64,000 nucleotides of DNA from Oscillospiraceae bacterium (GTDB lineage Bacteria; Bacillota; Clostridia; Oscillospirales; Ruminococcaceae). The stretch is taken from contig SVNC01000011.1 of NCBI GenBank assembly GCA_015067025.1, positions 1 to 64,000 of the forward strand, given 5' to 3'. Positions within the stretch are counted from its first letter, which is position 1; each line of letters begins with the position of its first letter. A model generated the notes under the pieces. It did not search any database, had not been told where the DNA came from, and saw only the letters and a program-made list of their open reading frames with translations. Positions 1 through 8,062 of the stretch are shown here, in pieces. The translations under genes and the position numbers were made by a program.

Positions 1-97
1 CGTTCTGTTTTCAGCCTAACCGCCCTGATAACCAAATCCGCTTTGTTATGCTGTATTCAGTTCGTTTTTGCTTGTCTCTTTTGAAGAGTGCTTGTCT

Positions 98-126
98 ATT
101 ATATCACGATATTTCGGGTTTGTCAA
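98..126 (-). promoter_or_regulatory. Consensus SigA promoter firing off the left edge
   Basis: On the minus strand TTGACA (121-126) and TATAAT (98-103) are separated by exactly 17 bp, a perfect vegetative promoter. The transcript would run left through about 90 nt without an obvious gene, so it serves a gene or stable RNA outside the window. Confidence 0.8.
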
Positions 127-217
127 CGCTTAAAAATGGCTAAATAAAATTCGACTTTTCACCCTTTCAAATGACACAATGCACAAAACGATCCATTTTC
201 AACCAAACAAAGTAATA

Positions 218-278
218 AAATGTAAAACCGATGTATGCCTATAGTCTGTCCATGAGACTACTTTTTATACATCGGTTT
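218..278 (-). terminator. Terminator after the DUF5662 gene
   Basis: A 12-bp perfect inverted repeat (225-236 with 267-278) encloses a second small stem (242-247 with 255-260). On the minus strand it is followed by a T-rich stretch, and it lies just past the stop codon at 288. Confidence 0.75.
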
Positions 279-287
279 ATCAAATCT

Positions 288-824
288 TTATAAAATTGCG
301 TACTTTATGTACATCAGCGTTTCTTCTTCCCCATATTTCTTCAGCATAATGAGAAGTTTTGCAAGAAGTTTTTTTGTGTCGGGATGCATCATATAACGGT
401 GCTGTCCCCTCATAAAATACTCATATGGTCTGCCGTCGTGATAGTTATCTTTATAGTATACCTTACACGCCGCTATTCTGTCACAGAACATTTCAACGAC
501 ATAACGTACAGGCATCCTTATACCCTGAAGCCCGCTGTCGGCTTCTTTACCATAATCTATCCAGTATTCAAAATGATGCTTATTTCTTCCTTTGTGATGA
601 AGCCAGGCTTCGCTTTTACCCGTCATTTGTCTTTCAAGCGTATTCGGGCTTTTATTTCCCGTATAGTAAATTACACCTGACAAAAACTCTTTTGGAGAGT
701 ACTTCGATAGATCGTGCATTACCCCCTGCTTATAAAGCCCCAGCTTAAAACAAAGTCGCATTACTTCTTTTTTGTGATTTGTAATAGTACTAAAATGTCC
801 TTTGATATTATTGATTATATACAT
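288..824 (-). CDS. DUF5662 family protein
   Basis: A 178-residue soluble protein that resembles the DUF5662 family, whose function is not known to me. The hallmark HDLSKYSP stretch lies at residues 37-44, a His-rich segment with WLHHKGRNKHHFEYW at 74-88, and an Asp at about 115. The spacing of His and Asp residues suggests a metal-binding helical fold reminiscent of HD-domain proteins, which is inference. The ribosome site AGAAAGG precedes the ATG. It lies 31 nt downstream of the antiporter stop and has no promoter of its own that I can see, so it is probably co-transcribed. A terminator follows. Confidence 0.75.
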   Translation of the reverse strand: MYIINNIKGHFSTITNHKKEVMRLCFKLGLYKQGVMHDLSKYSPKEFLSGVIYYTGNKSPNTLERQMTGKSEAWLHHKGRNKHHFEYWIDYGKEADSGLQGIRMPVRYVVEMFCDRIAACKVYYKDNYHDGRPYEYFMRGQHRYMMHPDTKKLLAKLLIMLKKYGEEETLMYIKYAIL

Positions 825-855
825 ATCTAAAAAACCTTTCTGACTGTTTAGTAAA

Positions 856-2451
856 TCAATTCTGTTCGTTTACAACAAGCGTATCATCCGCAAGGATAAC
901 CGTACTGCCGTTAGGAATAATAGTTTCCCCTTCTCTTTTAACCATTATAATAAGGTAAGAGGAAGGCAGATCAATTTCAGCTATTTTTTTATTTACCCAC
1001 TTGTGCGATTTATCTATCTTCTCTTCCTTTAATGCAATATCATCATTATCATAATAGGAAGGTATACTCATTATTACGTCGTCACCGGGTTCTATTATCG
1101 TTTCGCCTTTGGGAACGATAGTAGTTTCTTTTCTTTTTATCATAAGTACCAAAGATTCTTCGGGAAGCGCTATCTCGGATATCTTTTTACCGCACCAATC
1201 GTGAAATTCCGACACGAAAACTCTCATCATATTAAATTGCGGAGTTTCATCCTGATAGTCGTTAAAGGTCTTCATAACACTGCTGCCATCGTCGATAAGT
1301 CCAAGTTTTTTTGCAAAAACGGGAAGCAAAGTTCCCTGAAAGGCAACCGAGATAAGGCAGACGCACATTACTATATTGAATATTTTAGCATCCCCATAGG
1401 ACTGGCTTACCACCGCTGTGATAGCAAAAACGATGGATGACGCTCCTCTGAGACCTGCCCAGGCGACAAAAAGTCTTTCCTTATTAGTATAGCCCTTTGA
1501 GCAAATAATAAATGTAGCCACAGGTCTTGATACAAATGTGAGTATCAGGAATATCGCAAGTGCCGAAATAACGATTTCAGGCAGTTGCGAAGGATTAGAC
1601 AGAAGACCTAAAATAAAGAACAGGAGGATCTGACAAAGTCCTGTTATTCCGTCAAAGAAATGTACAAGCTCTGCTTTATGCTTTATAGGACTGTTACCTA
1701 TAAATATACCTGCTATATAAACACTGAGATAGCCGTTTCCGCCTATCATTGCAGGGGCTGAGTATGCGGCAAATATTATCGCTATCATAAAAATAGTATC
1801 AAATCCGTTTACCGCAATTTTTGTTCTTCTCAAAAACCATACTGCAATAAAGGCAATGCCAAATCCGAACAAAACACCGAAAAGCACCTGAAAAAGTGCT
1901 GTAACACCAAGACTTGATACATCGCTCGTGCCCATAAGTGCAAGAGCAATAATAGTCAGCATATATGAAAACGGGTCGTTACTACCACTTTCAATTTCAA
2001 GCAAGGAAGCAAGACCGTCTTTTAAGTTTAGTTTCTTTCCACGAAGTATTGAAAACACAGATGCCGCATCGGTAGAGGATATTACCGCTCCGACAAGAAA
2101 ACTTTCTTTCAAGCCTATACCTATAAGGAAATGACAACCTATCGTCGTGATAAGTGCCGTAAGTATCGTACCAAGGGATGACAATATTCCTGCTCTTAAG
2201 GCTACAGGCTTTGCCGCATCCCAGTTTGTTGAGAAACCACCACAGAACATAATAAATATAAGGCAAACACAACATATCTTTTCACTTGCGACAAAATCAT
2301 TGAAGGGGATCTTTAAAAGCCCGTCACTTCCAAAAAGCATACCAAGCCCTAAAAACACAATAAGACCCGGCACTCCGATTTTTGCTGATAATTTATTACC
2401 GACTATACACAGTACTATTATAACAGCCGATAAAAGCATAATAAATTCCAA
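856..2451 (-). CDS. K+/H+ (CPA1-type) antiporter with RCK_C domains
   Basis: An integral membrane cation/proton antiporter of the NhaP2/CvrA type, exchanging K+ or Na+ for H+. Residues 1-380 form about 12 membrane segments. The CPA1 transport signature STDAASVF is at 126-133, and the Asn-Asp pair of ESGSNDP, expected to bind ion and proton, is at 158-159. The cytoplasmic tail (about 390-531) holds two TrkA_C/RCK_C-like repeats, each with a MIKRKE/MVKREGE motif, which normally sense ligands and gate the transporter. The start is TTG with AAGGA about 10 nt upstream; the next ATG lies 12 bases inside. Whether K+ or Na+ is the substrate cannot be read from the sequence. Confidence 0.85.
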   Translation of the reverse strand: MEFIMLLSAVIIVLCIVGNKLSAKIGVPGLIVFLGLGMLFGSDGLLKIPFNDFVASEKICCVCLIFIMFCGGFSTNWDAAKPVALRAGILSSLGTILTALITTIGCHFLIGIGLKESFLVGAVISSTDAASVFSILRGKKLNLKDGLASLLEIESGSNDPFSYMLTIIALALMGTSDVSSLGVTALFQVLFGVLFGFGIAFIAVWFLRRTKIAVNGFDTIFMIAIIFAAYSAPAMIGGNGYLSVYIAGIFIGNSPIKHKAELVHFFDGITGLCQILLFFILGLLSNPSQLPEIVISALAIFLILTFVSRPVATFIICSKGYTNKERLFVAWAGLRGASSIVFAITAVVSQSYGDAKIFNIVMCVCLISVAFQGTLLPVFAKKLGLIDDGSSVMKTFNDYQDETPQFNMMRVFVSEFHDWCGKKISEIALPEESLVLMIKRKETTIVPKGETIIEPGDDVIMSIPSYYDNDDIALKEEKIDKSHKWVNKKIAEIDLPSSYLIIMVKREGETIIPNGSTVILADDTLVVNEQN

Positions 2452-2462
2452 TGAAAACCATT

Positions 2463-2504
2463 CCTTAAAAAACGGCTGTCAAAACTTTGCCTATGACAGC
2501 CGTT
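2463..2504 (-). terminator. Terminator after the cytidylate-kinase-like gene
   Basis: An 11-bp perfect stem (2471-2481 with 2494-2504) is followed on the minus strand by a T tract. It sits between the kinase-like gene and the antiporter, so antiporter expression needs read-through or a weak promoter I could not identify. Confidence 0.8.
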
Positions 2505-2524
2505 AAAATTATTCAAATGAACAC

Positions 2525-3100
2525 TTACTTTTTAATAAGAGAAACAAGGATATCTGCCGCTTTTTCTACTCCGCACAGTGCCATATTGATGCAAAGGTCA
2601 TAGTTCTGGGATGCACCCCAAATTCTGTCTGTATAATATTTGTAGTGCTTGCTGCGGTTTTTGTCGTTCTTCTTCATAAGCTCTCTTGCTTCATCTTCAG
2701 AAACGCCTTTACGCTCACAGATACGCTTTATTCTGTCAGCGTCTGTAGAATGAACAAACACCTTTATTGTATTGGGGTCTTCTCTTAATATGTAGTCAGC
2801 GCATCTGCCGACGATAACACCGTCACCCTTTGCGGCAACGCTTCTTACTACCTTACATTCAGCCGCATAAAGCTGGTCTGTAAGAGGCTGAGCGTAAATG
2901 CTGCCTACCGCAAGATTGTAAAGCAAGCTTGAAGTTACCGAGGTTTCTGTACGCTTGATAAAATCAGGATCAAATCCGCTTTCCTTAGCAGTCATATCGA
3001 TTATCGACTTATCGTAGAAAGGAATATCAAGTCTTTTTGCAACCTCTTTTGCAAGCTCTGTGCCGCCGCTTCCGTACTGTCTTGATACTGTGATAATCAT
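2525..3100 (-). CDS. Cytidylate kinase-like family protein
   Basis: A 191-residue cytosolic P-loop protein of the cytidylate-kinase-2 type found widely in gut Clostridia. The N-terminus MIITVSRQYGSGG carries the Gly-rich phosphate loop (residues 7-15). An Arg-rich lid with RIKRICERKGVSEDEA follows at about residue 125. True CMP kinases are about 220 residues and have a different loop, so the nucleotide substrate is uncertain. It has its own promoter (3187-3215) and a strong terminator, so it is monocistronic. Confidence 0.8.
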   Translation of the reverse strand: MIITVSRQYGSGGTELAKEVAKRLDIPFYDKSIIDMTAKESGFDPDFIKRTETSVTSSLLYNLAVGSIYAQPLTDQLYAAECKVVRSVAAKGDGVIVGRCADYILREDPNTIKVFVHSTDADRIKRICERKGVSEDEARELMKKNDKNRSKHYKYYTDRIWGASQNYDLCINMALCGVEKAADILVSLIKK

Positions 3101-3186
3101 AAATCATCCATCCTTTCTGTGTGTAAAAGCATATAATTAAATACCGCTATTTTCGTTCACGATCCATAGCTGTATTTTATATTAAA

Positions 3187-3215
3187 ATTATATCATAAAT
3201 CGTGTAGAATTGCAA
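3187..3215 (-). promoter_or_regulatory. Promoter of the cytidylate-kinase-like gene
   Basis: TTGCAA (3210-3215) and TATAAT (3187-3192) on the minus strand with a 17-bp spacer. It is back to back with the acylphosphatase promoter 9 bp away. Confidence 0.75.
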
Positions 3216-3223
3216 GATAATTC

Positions 3224-3252
3224 TTTACAAAAACTGCCTTTAGATGTATACT
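3224..3252 (+). promoter_or_regulatory. Promoter of the acylphosphatase gene
   Basis: TTTACA (3224-3229), 17 bp, TATACT (3247-3252). The predicted transcript starts about 35 nt before the ATG. Confidence 0.7.
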
Positions 3253-3294
3253 GTAGAAGGATTATTTTAATTTTTACAACCCAAGAGGCAAAAT

Positions 3295-3567
3295 ATGGAT
3301 AAAATCAGAAAACATTTTATATTTTACGGCAGAGTCCAGGGTGTTGGTTTCAGATACCGTGCCTATCACTCTGCCGCAAGTTACGGCGTCGGAGGATGGG
3401 TCAGAAACCTTCCTGACGGTACAGTCGAAATGGAAGCCGAAGGCTATGAAGAAAGCATTGACAAAATGATACTCGCCATAGAAAACAGTCATTATATAGT
3501 TATCGAAAATCTTTCAGTCAAGAATATAAAGCCCATCGGTGAAAGTTATTTCAGAATTCTTGATTAG
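3295..3567 (+). CDS. acyP: Acylphosphatase
   Basis: A 90-residue cytosolic enzyme that hydrolyses acyl phosphates such as acetyl phosphate or carbamoyl phosphate. The family signature GRVQGVGFR (12-20) carries the catalytic Arg20, and [10 protein letters not shown] (33-42) carries the catalytic Asn38. Length is normal for the family. GAGG upstream of the ATG serves as the ribosome site. The stop codon overlaps the convergent mtnA stop by 4 nt, so the two genes share their 3' ends with no room for a terminator. Confidence 0.92.
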   Translation: MDKIRKHFIFYGRVQGVGFRYRAYHSAASYGVGGWVRNLPDGTVEMEAEGYEESIDKMILAIENSHYIVIENLSVKNIKPIGESYFRILD

Positions 3568-4619
3568 GAAAGAAAAAGCTCTGCGAGAGATTTTTCGTAA
3601 GGATAACGGCATATACCCTTTTCTGTTACAATAGCGGTAATCAGCTTTCCATCCGTTACGTCAAAGGCAGGATTAAGGCATTTTACGTCCGGTGCTACAG
3701 GCTCTTTATAGAACATACTGCGTATTTCATCGGGTTCGCGGTATTCTATAGTTATATCTTCACCGCTCTTTGCAGAAAAATCTATAGTAGACGAAGGACA
3801 AAAAACGTAGAAGGGTACGTCATAATAGTGTGCAAGTACAGAGAGTGAGCTTGTGCCTATCTTATTTGCGGTATCGCCATTTGATGCAACCCTGTCACAG
3901 CCAACGAATACTGCGTCTATTTTTCCTTGTTTCATAAGAAAGCCTGCCATATTGTCGCATATCAGAGTTACGTCTATACCCGCCTTTAATAGCTCGTAAG
4001 CAGTAAGTCTCGCTCCTTGCAAAAGCGGTCTTGTTTCATCACAGAAGGCGTGGAAGGTATAACCCTTTTCCTTACCAAGCATCAGCGTTCCAAGCCCCGT
4101 ACCGTATCTTGAAGTAGCAAGCGGTCCTGCATTACAATGAGTCAGAATATTGAAGCCGTCCTTTACAAGAGTAAGTCCGTATTCTGATATTTTACGGCAC
4201 ATTTCTATATCTTCTTCGTGTATCGCTACGGCGGTACGTTTTATTTTTTCTCTCATTTCCTTTACAGAAAGATTTTTTTCTTCCTCTGCCGCTTTTACTA
4301 TACGCTTTGTAGCGGCACTGAGATTTACCGCTGTAGGTCTGCTGCCGTCAAGAAACGCTGCATATTCTTTAAGCTTATTCAGAAAAACAGACCTGTCGTC
4401 TGTGTCTATGCCGAGCGATAAAACGTACATAGAATAGCCTGCAAATATTCCTATAGCAGGTGCACCTCTCACCTTTAAAAGCTTGATTGCATCATAAAGC
4501 TCATCAGCTTCTGAAAGAGTAAGATATTCAGTTTCGTTAGGTAATTTCGTCTGATCTATAATAACAACTGATTTTTCATCTTCTGACAGTCTTACGCTGT
4601 CGCTTGACAGATATTCCAT
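3564..4619 (-). CDS. mtnA: S-methyl-5-thioribose-1-phosphate isomerase
   Basis: A 351-residue cytosolic enzyme converting methylthioribose-1-phosphate to methylthioribulose-1-phosphate in methionine salvage. Visible signatures are the RGAP phosphate site (51-54), [18 protein letters not shown] with catalytic Cys162, and [17 protein letters not shown] with catalytic Asp242; these separate MtnA from the related eIF2B regulators. The ribosome site AAAGGAG precedes the ATG. No other salvage genes (mtnB, mtnD, mtnK, mtnN) lie nearby, so the pathway is dispersed or the enzyme works in a shunt from 5'-deoxy sugars. Confidence 0.9.
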   Translation of the reverse strand: MEYLSSDSVRLSEDEKSVVIIDQTKLPNETEYLTLSEADELYDAIKLLKVRGAPAIGIFAGYSMYVLSLGIDTDDRSVFLNKLKEYAAFLDGSRPTAVNLSAATKRIVKAAEEEKNLSVKEMREKIKRTAVAIHEEDIEMCRKISEYGLTLVKDGFNILTHCNAGPLATSRYGTGLGTLMLGKEKGYTFHAFCDETRPLLQGARLTAYELLKAGIDVTLICDNMAGFLMKQGKIDAVFVGCDRVASNGDTANKIGTSSLSVLAHYYDVPFYVFCPSSTIDFSAKSGEDITIEYREPDEIRSMFYKEPVAPDVKCLNPAFDVTDGKLITAIVTEKGICRYPYEKSLAELFLS

Positions 4620-4652
4620 TATACGTATCTCCTTTTATGATCATCTGTCTTA

Positions 4653-4681
4653 ATTGTAACACAATTTGCTGCGTATGTAAA
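4653..4681 (-). promoter_or_regulatory. Promoter of mtnA
   Basis: TTTACA (4676-4681), 17 bp, TACAAT (4653-4658) on the minus strand, about 34 bp before the mtnA ATG. Confidence 0.65.
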
Positions 4682-4776
4682 CCTGAATAACAAGTCTTTG
4701 TAGGGTTAAGAAACAGCAAAAAATACTATCTGAGTGATAAAATTAAAAATTTGTTAAAAAAATCGCAAAATTATAG

Positions 4777-4805
4777 TTGAATTTGTCGGAGAAATGTAGT
4801 ATAAT
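4777..4805 (+). promoter_or_regulatory. Promoter of the oadG-oadB pair
   Basis: TTGAAT (4777-4782), 17 bp, TATAAT (4800-4805). The TTG of the -35 box opens a longer in-frame reading of OadG, but transcription would start after it, so translation cannot begin there. Confidence 0.75.
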
Positions 4806-4878
4806 AATACTAATCTTGTGTTTCTTTTTAGATAAGGAGCACTTTAAAACAAAATTAACGAATGGAGAATATGCGAGG

Positions 4879-5289
4879 ATGGATAATTTACTTCGTACAA
4901 TGGCGATCATTACAGAAGAATTTGCTTCTCAGAACCTGAGTGGTATGTGGGCATCTGTAATCACCGGTCTTGTAGTTGTTTTCCTGATTTTAGGCATACT
5001 TATCGGATTTATTTATCTCATAGGCCTTTTCAGCAACATCGGCAAGAAAAAAGAGAAAAAGACAGAAGAGAAAGCTCCTGAGGCTCCTGTTGCACCTGCA
5101 TCGGTTGTCGAAGAAGAGGTGTATGAGGAGGACGACAGCGAGATCATCGCAGTTATCTCCGCCGCAATTGCCGCTTACGGCGAGCAGGACGGCAAGACCT
5201 ATGCTATAAAGAAGATCAGACGCAGCGAAAAGCAGCCCAGATCAAGCTGGGGTAATGCAGGCGTAGTTGATAACACACGCCCTTTCTGA
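4879..5289 (+). CDS. oadG: Na+-pumping decarboxylase, gamma subunit
   Basis: A 136-residue membrane-anchored gamma subunit of a biotin-dependent, sodium-pumping acyl-CoA or oxaloacetate decarboxylase. One membrane segment spans about residues 27-52. It is followed by a Lys/Glu-rich and Pro/Ala-rich linker and an acidic stretch, then an amphipathic segment with EIIAVISAAIAAYG and a C-terminal SWG motif typical of the family. The gamma subunit holds the beta and alpha subunits together. The start at 4879 was chosen because an in-frame TTG upstream is the promoter -35 box. oadB follows after 34 nt. The soluble partners may be the genes at 22.0-25.2 kb. Confidence 0.78.
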   Translation: MDNLLRTMAIITEEFASQNLSGMWASVITGLVVVFLILGILIGFIYLIGLFSNIGKKKEKKTEEKAPEAPVAPASVVEEEVYEEDDSEIIAVISAAIAAYGEQDGKTYAIKKIRRSEKQPRSSWGNAGVVDNTRPF

Positions 5290-5323
5290 TTTAATTTAAA
5301 CATAACTTTTAAAGGAGAATATA

Positions 5324-6541
5324 ATGGAAATCATCGAAGTATTTCTTAATACGTTAAAAGAGCTTGCTATTAATTCAGGCTTCTGTAATATAACATGGCA
5401 GCAAGGCCTTATGCTTGCAGTGTCGTTCCTGCTTATGTATCTTGCTATAGTAAAACAGTTTGAACCTTTACTGCTTTTACCTATCGCTTTTGGTATGATG
5501 CTTACAAACATCCCGGGTTCAGGCGTATTTCACCCAGAATTCTTTATGACAGAAGAAGTTGCTCTCAACGGTGTAAATTACGGAGAAGTATTACACCACG
5601 GCGGTCTGCTTGATATAATCTATATCGGTGTTAAAACGCAGATATTCCCGCCGCTTATCTTCCTTGGTATCGGCTGTATGACAGACTTCGGTCCCCTTAT
5701 CGCAAACCCTAAGAGCTTACTGCTCGGTGCGGCAGCTCAGGCAGGTATATTCTTAACCTTCCTTGGTGCTTGCTTCTTAAGCTTTACAGGTATCCCCGAA
5801 ATTTCCTTTACATTTAAAGAAGCGGCTTCTATTGGCATTATCGGCGGTGCGGATGGTCCGACAGCAATATTCTTAACGTCAAGACTTGCACCACAGCTTA
5901 TGGGTTCAATTGCCGTTGCAGCATACTCATATATGGCACTTGTTCCTATCATCCAGCCTCCTATAATGAAGCTTCTTACAACAAAGAAGGAACGTCTCGT
6001 AAAAATGGACAGCCTTCGCCCCGTTACAAAGAAGGAAAAGATCATATTCCCTATCGCAGTAACACTTATCGTTGCATTCGTTATTCCTGACGCTACTCCT
6101 CTTGTTGGTATGCTGATGCTCGGTAACTTATTCCGTGAAAGCGGTGTTGTTGACAGACTTGTAAAGACAGCCTCCAACGAGCTTATGAATATCGTTACTA
6201 TCCTTTTAGGTATTGTAGTAGGTGCTACTGCAACAGCAGGTAACTTCCTTACTGTAAAGACGCTCATCATCGTGGGACTTGGTCTTGTGGCTTTCTGTGT
6301 AGGTACAGCTTGCGGCGTTCTCTTCGGTAAACTTATGTATCTTGTAACAGGCGGTAAAGTAAACCCCCTTATCGGCTCTGCCGGTGTATCCGCAGTGCCT
6401 ATGGCTGCAAGAGTTTCTCAGACTGTAGGTGCAAAGGAAAATCCCTCAAACTTCCTTTTAATGCACGCTATGGGACCTAACGTAGCAGGTGTTATCGGCT
6501 CTGCCGTTGCGGCAGGCGTACTGCTGAATATATTCGGTTGA
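5324..6541 (+). CDS. oadB: Na+-pumping decarboxylase, beta subunit
   Basis: A 405-residue polytopic membrane protein that decarboxylates carboxybiotin and uses the energy to export Na+. The signature GGADGPTAIF is at 174-183; its Asp177 corresponds to the Asp known to be essential in OadB. About ten further hydrophobic segments are visible, and the C-terminus HAMGPNVAGVIGSAVAAGVLL is family-typical. The ribosome site AAAGGAG is well placed. Family members serve oxaloacetate, methylmalonyl-CoA, glutaconyl-CoA and malonate decarboxylases, and the beta subunit does not reveal which. Confidence 0.9.
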   Translation: MEIIEVFLNTLKELAINSGFCNITWQQGLMLAVSFLLMYLAIVKQFEPLLLLPIAFGMMLTNIPGSGVFHPEFFMTEEVALNGVNYGEVLHHGGLLDIIYIGVKTQIFPPLIFLGIGCMTDFGPLIANPKSLLLGAAAQAGIFLTFLGACFLSFTGIPEISFTFKEAASIGIIGGADGPTAIFLTSRLAPQLMGSIAVAAYSYMALVPIIQPPIMKLLTTKKERLVKMDSLRPVTKKEKIIFPIAVTLIVAFVIPDATPLVGMLMLGNLFRESGVVDRLVKTASNELMNIVTILLGIVVGATATAGNFLTVKTLIIVGLGLVAFCVGTACGVLFGKLMYLVTGGKVNPLIGSAGVSAVPMAARVSQTVGAKENPSNFLLMHAMGPNVAGVIGSAVAAGVLLNIFG

Positions 6542-6549
6542 TAAATCAA

Positions 6550-6581
6550 GGCAGAAGGTAAAGCTTCTGCCTTTTATTTTT
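6550..6581 (+). terminator. Terminator after oadB
   Basis: An 8-bp stem GGCAGAAG/CTTCTGCC (6550-6557 with 6564-6571) followed by TTTTATTTTT, placed 9 nt after the oadB stop. Confidence 0.85.
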
Positions 6582-6599
6582 GTCGTTGATATAAATCAA

Positions 6600-6777
6600 G
6601 GGCGACCATAGGTCGCCCGAAACATTTACAATCTATCCGCCAAAGGCGGATTCCTCAATTTCGTGCATAGCACGAAATATCACTCAGCGTAGCTGAATAT
6701 CACCCGACACAGTCGGATATCACTTTTGCCAAAGGCAAAAATATCACTGTTTTAAATTTGCGTTGCAAATTTAAAAC
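6600..6777. repeat. Array of short hairpins separated by ATATCAC
   Basis: A GGGCGACC palindrome (6600-6618) is followed by six perfect palindromes with 3-nt loops: 6636-6650, 6659-6677, 6684-6696, 6704-6716, 6724-6740 and 6749-6777. From the second hairpin on, each is followed by an ATATCAC-like spacer, giving a period of about 20-28 bp. The stem sequences differ from one another, so this is not a CRISPR array. The last hairpin touches the alr stop codon. Similar arrays occur between genes in several Clostridia, from memory. Confidence 0.85.
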
Positions 6778-7916
6778 TATATAAGTCCGTATCTTACGAT
6801 TTCGGTTATTTCGCCATCTGAAATTATTACTCTGGGGATTCGGAGTGCTACCGCACAGGTAAGCTCATATCCGATAGTACCAAGAATATCAGCATTGTAA
6901 TCAATGCCTGTTTCCTTACATTTATCAGAATATACGTAAACAATATCGTTGACCTTTACATCAGGCACATCCGTTACATCAACAATTACCTGATCCATAC
7001 ACACTCTGCCGAGTACGGGACAAAGAGTTCCGTTTATAAGCATTCTGCCCTTACCTGAAAAGCCTCTGAAATAGCCGTCTGCATAGCCTATCGGGATAAC
7101 AGCAACAGTCATATCCTTATCGGCTTTAAAGGTCCTGCCGTAGCTTATCTCAGTACCCTTTTCTATTTTCTTAAGCTGGGATACGACCGACTTTATAGTC
7201 ATAACCTGCTTTAAATCTATCGGCATCGAAAGAGGGTAATTCGGTGCATTGCCGTAAAGGATAACACCTGCTCTTACCATATCTCCTTCAAAATCACCGT
7301 GATATAAAATACCACCGCTGTTCTGACTGTGAATAAGCAGACCCTTATCCTTTGCAAGTGACATCAGCCTTTTATACTGGTTATTCGTATAGGCGATATC
7401 TTCTTCATTGCCGCTGTCAGCGACTGCATAATGAGTATAGATGCCTTTGCAGGAAAGCCCTTCAAGAGAAAGGATGGCATTAAGCTCTTCCGCCGTTTCA
7501 ATACCTACTCTTGTCATGCCCGTATTCACTTTGATATGTACGGGCATTTTAACGCCCTTTGAAAGAGCAAAGCGGCTTAAGTCCTCAGCATATTCCACAC
7601 TACCAACAGTCTGAGTTATCTGCAGAGATAACAGCTCGTCAAAATAATCCTCATCGGTGTAACCGAAGGTAAGGATAGTTCCCTTTATACCCTGACTTCT
7701 CAGCTTTTCTGCCTCCCACAGATTTGAAACACCGAAGTACTTTACGCCAAGTTCTTCTAAAGTATGGCAGACTGTTTTATCATCGTGTCCGTAAGCGTTC
7801 GCCTTAACTACTGCAAGTATCTCCTTATTCCTTGTCAGCTTTTTTATCTGACTGTAATTATAGCGGAGTGCGTCAAGGTCAATTTCTGCCCAGGCACGCT
7901 TAAGAAATTTTTTCAA
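6777..7916 (-). CDS. alr: Alanine racemase
   Basis: A 379-residue PLP enzyme that interconverts L- and D-alanine for peptidoglycan. The PLP lysine is Lys38 in AVVKANAYGH (35-44). The second catalytic residue, Tyr, is in the EISYGRTF segment of the C-terminal beta domain, and RVCMDQ is also conserved. Length is normal. No ATG is near the N-terminus; the start is TTG (7914-7916) preceded by GAAGG at 7 nt. It has its own promoter with a hairpin-containing leader and lies divergent from the LCP-like gene. Confidence 0.92.
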   Translation of the reverse strand: MKKFLKRAWAEIDLDALRYNYSQIKKLTRNKEILAVVKANAYGHDDKTVCHTLEELGVKYFGVSNLWEAEKLRSQGIKGTILTFGYTDEDYFDELLSLQITQTVGSVEYAEDLSRFALSKGVKMPVHIKVNTGMTRVGIETAEELNAILSLEGLSCKGIYTHYAVADSGNEEDIAYTNNQYKRLMSLAKDKGLLIHSQNSGGILYHGDFEGDMVRAGVILYGNAPNYPLSMPIDLKQVMTIKSVVSQLKKIEKGTEISYGRTFKADKDMTVAVIPIGYADGYFRGFSGKGRMLINGTLCPVLGRVCMDQVIVDVTDVPDVKVNDIVYVYSDKCKETGIDYNADILGTIGYELTCAVALRIPRVIISDGEITEIVRYGLI

Positions 7917-7965
7917 TTTAAAACCTTCTTTATCTTAATTAATGCAAGGGAAAAGAAAAAATCCC

Positions 7966-7994
7966 TTGTAATTTATTTTTATTTGTGCTATTAT
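7966..7994 (+). promoter_or_regulatory. Promoter of the LCP-like gene
   Basis: TTGTAA (7966-7971), 17 bp, TATTAT (7989-7994). It overlaps the divergent alr promoter, so only one of the two may be able to fire at a time. Confidence 0.5.
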
Positions 7995-7997
7995 TAT

Positions 7998-8026
7998 ATT
8001 GTACTATTTTTCACAGTAAATTTCAA
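7998..8026 (-). promoter_or_regulatory. Promoter of alr
   Basis: TTGAAA (8021-8026), 17 bp, TACAAT (7998-8003) on the minus strand. The leader contains a 7-bp stem CAAGGGA/TCCCTTG (7945-7951 with 7962-7968). Confidence 0.6.
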
Positions 8027-8062
8027 GTCTTTTTACCATTTACTTATCGGAGGATGATAACT

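Noticed and set aside
3564-4619. Methionine-salvage operon around mtnA
   Set aside because: No other salvage gene is nearby; the neighbours are acylphosphatase and decarboxylase subunits under separate promoters.
4777-4878. N-terminal extension of OadG starting at TTG 4777
   Set aside because: The TTG is part of a TTGAAT-17-TATAAT promoter, so the extension would not be transcribed; the OadG-like sequence starts at the ATG at 4879.
5737-6270. 177-codon open frame antisense to oadB
   Set aside because: It is a shadow of the regular codon pattern of a membrane protein gene; no ribosome site or recognisable protein.
6600-6777. CRISPR array
   Set aside because: Repeats are short palindromes of differing sequence with a constant short spacer; this is the reverse of a CRISPR pattern, and no cas genes are present.
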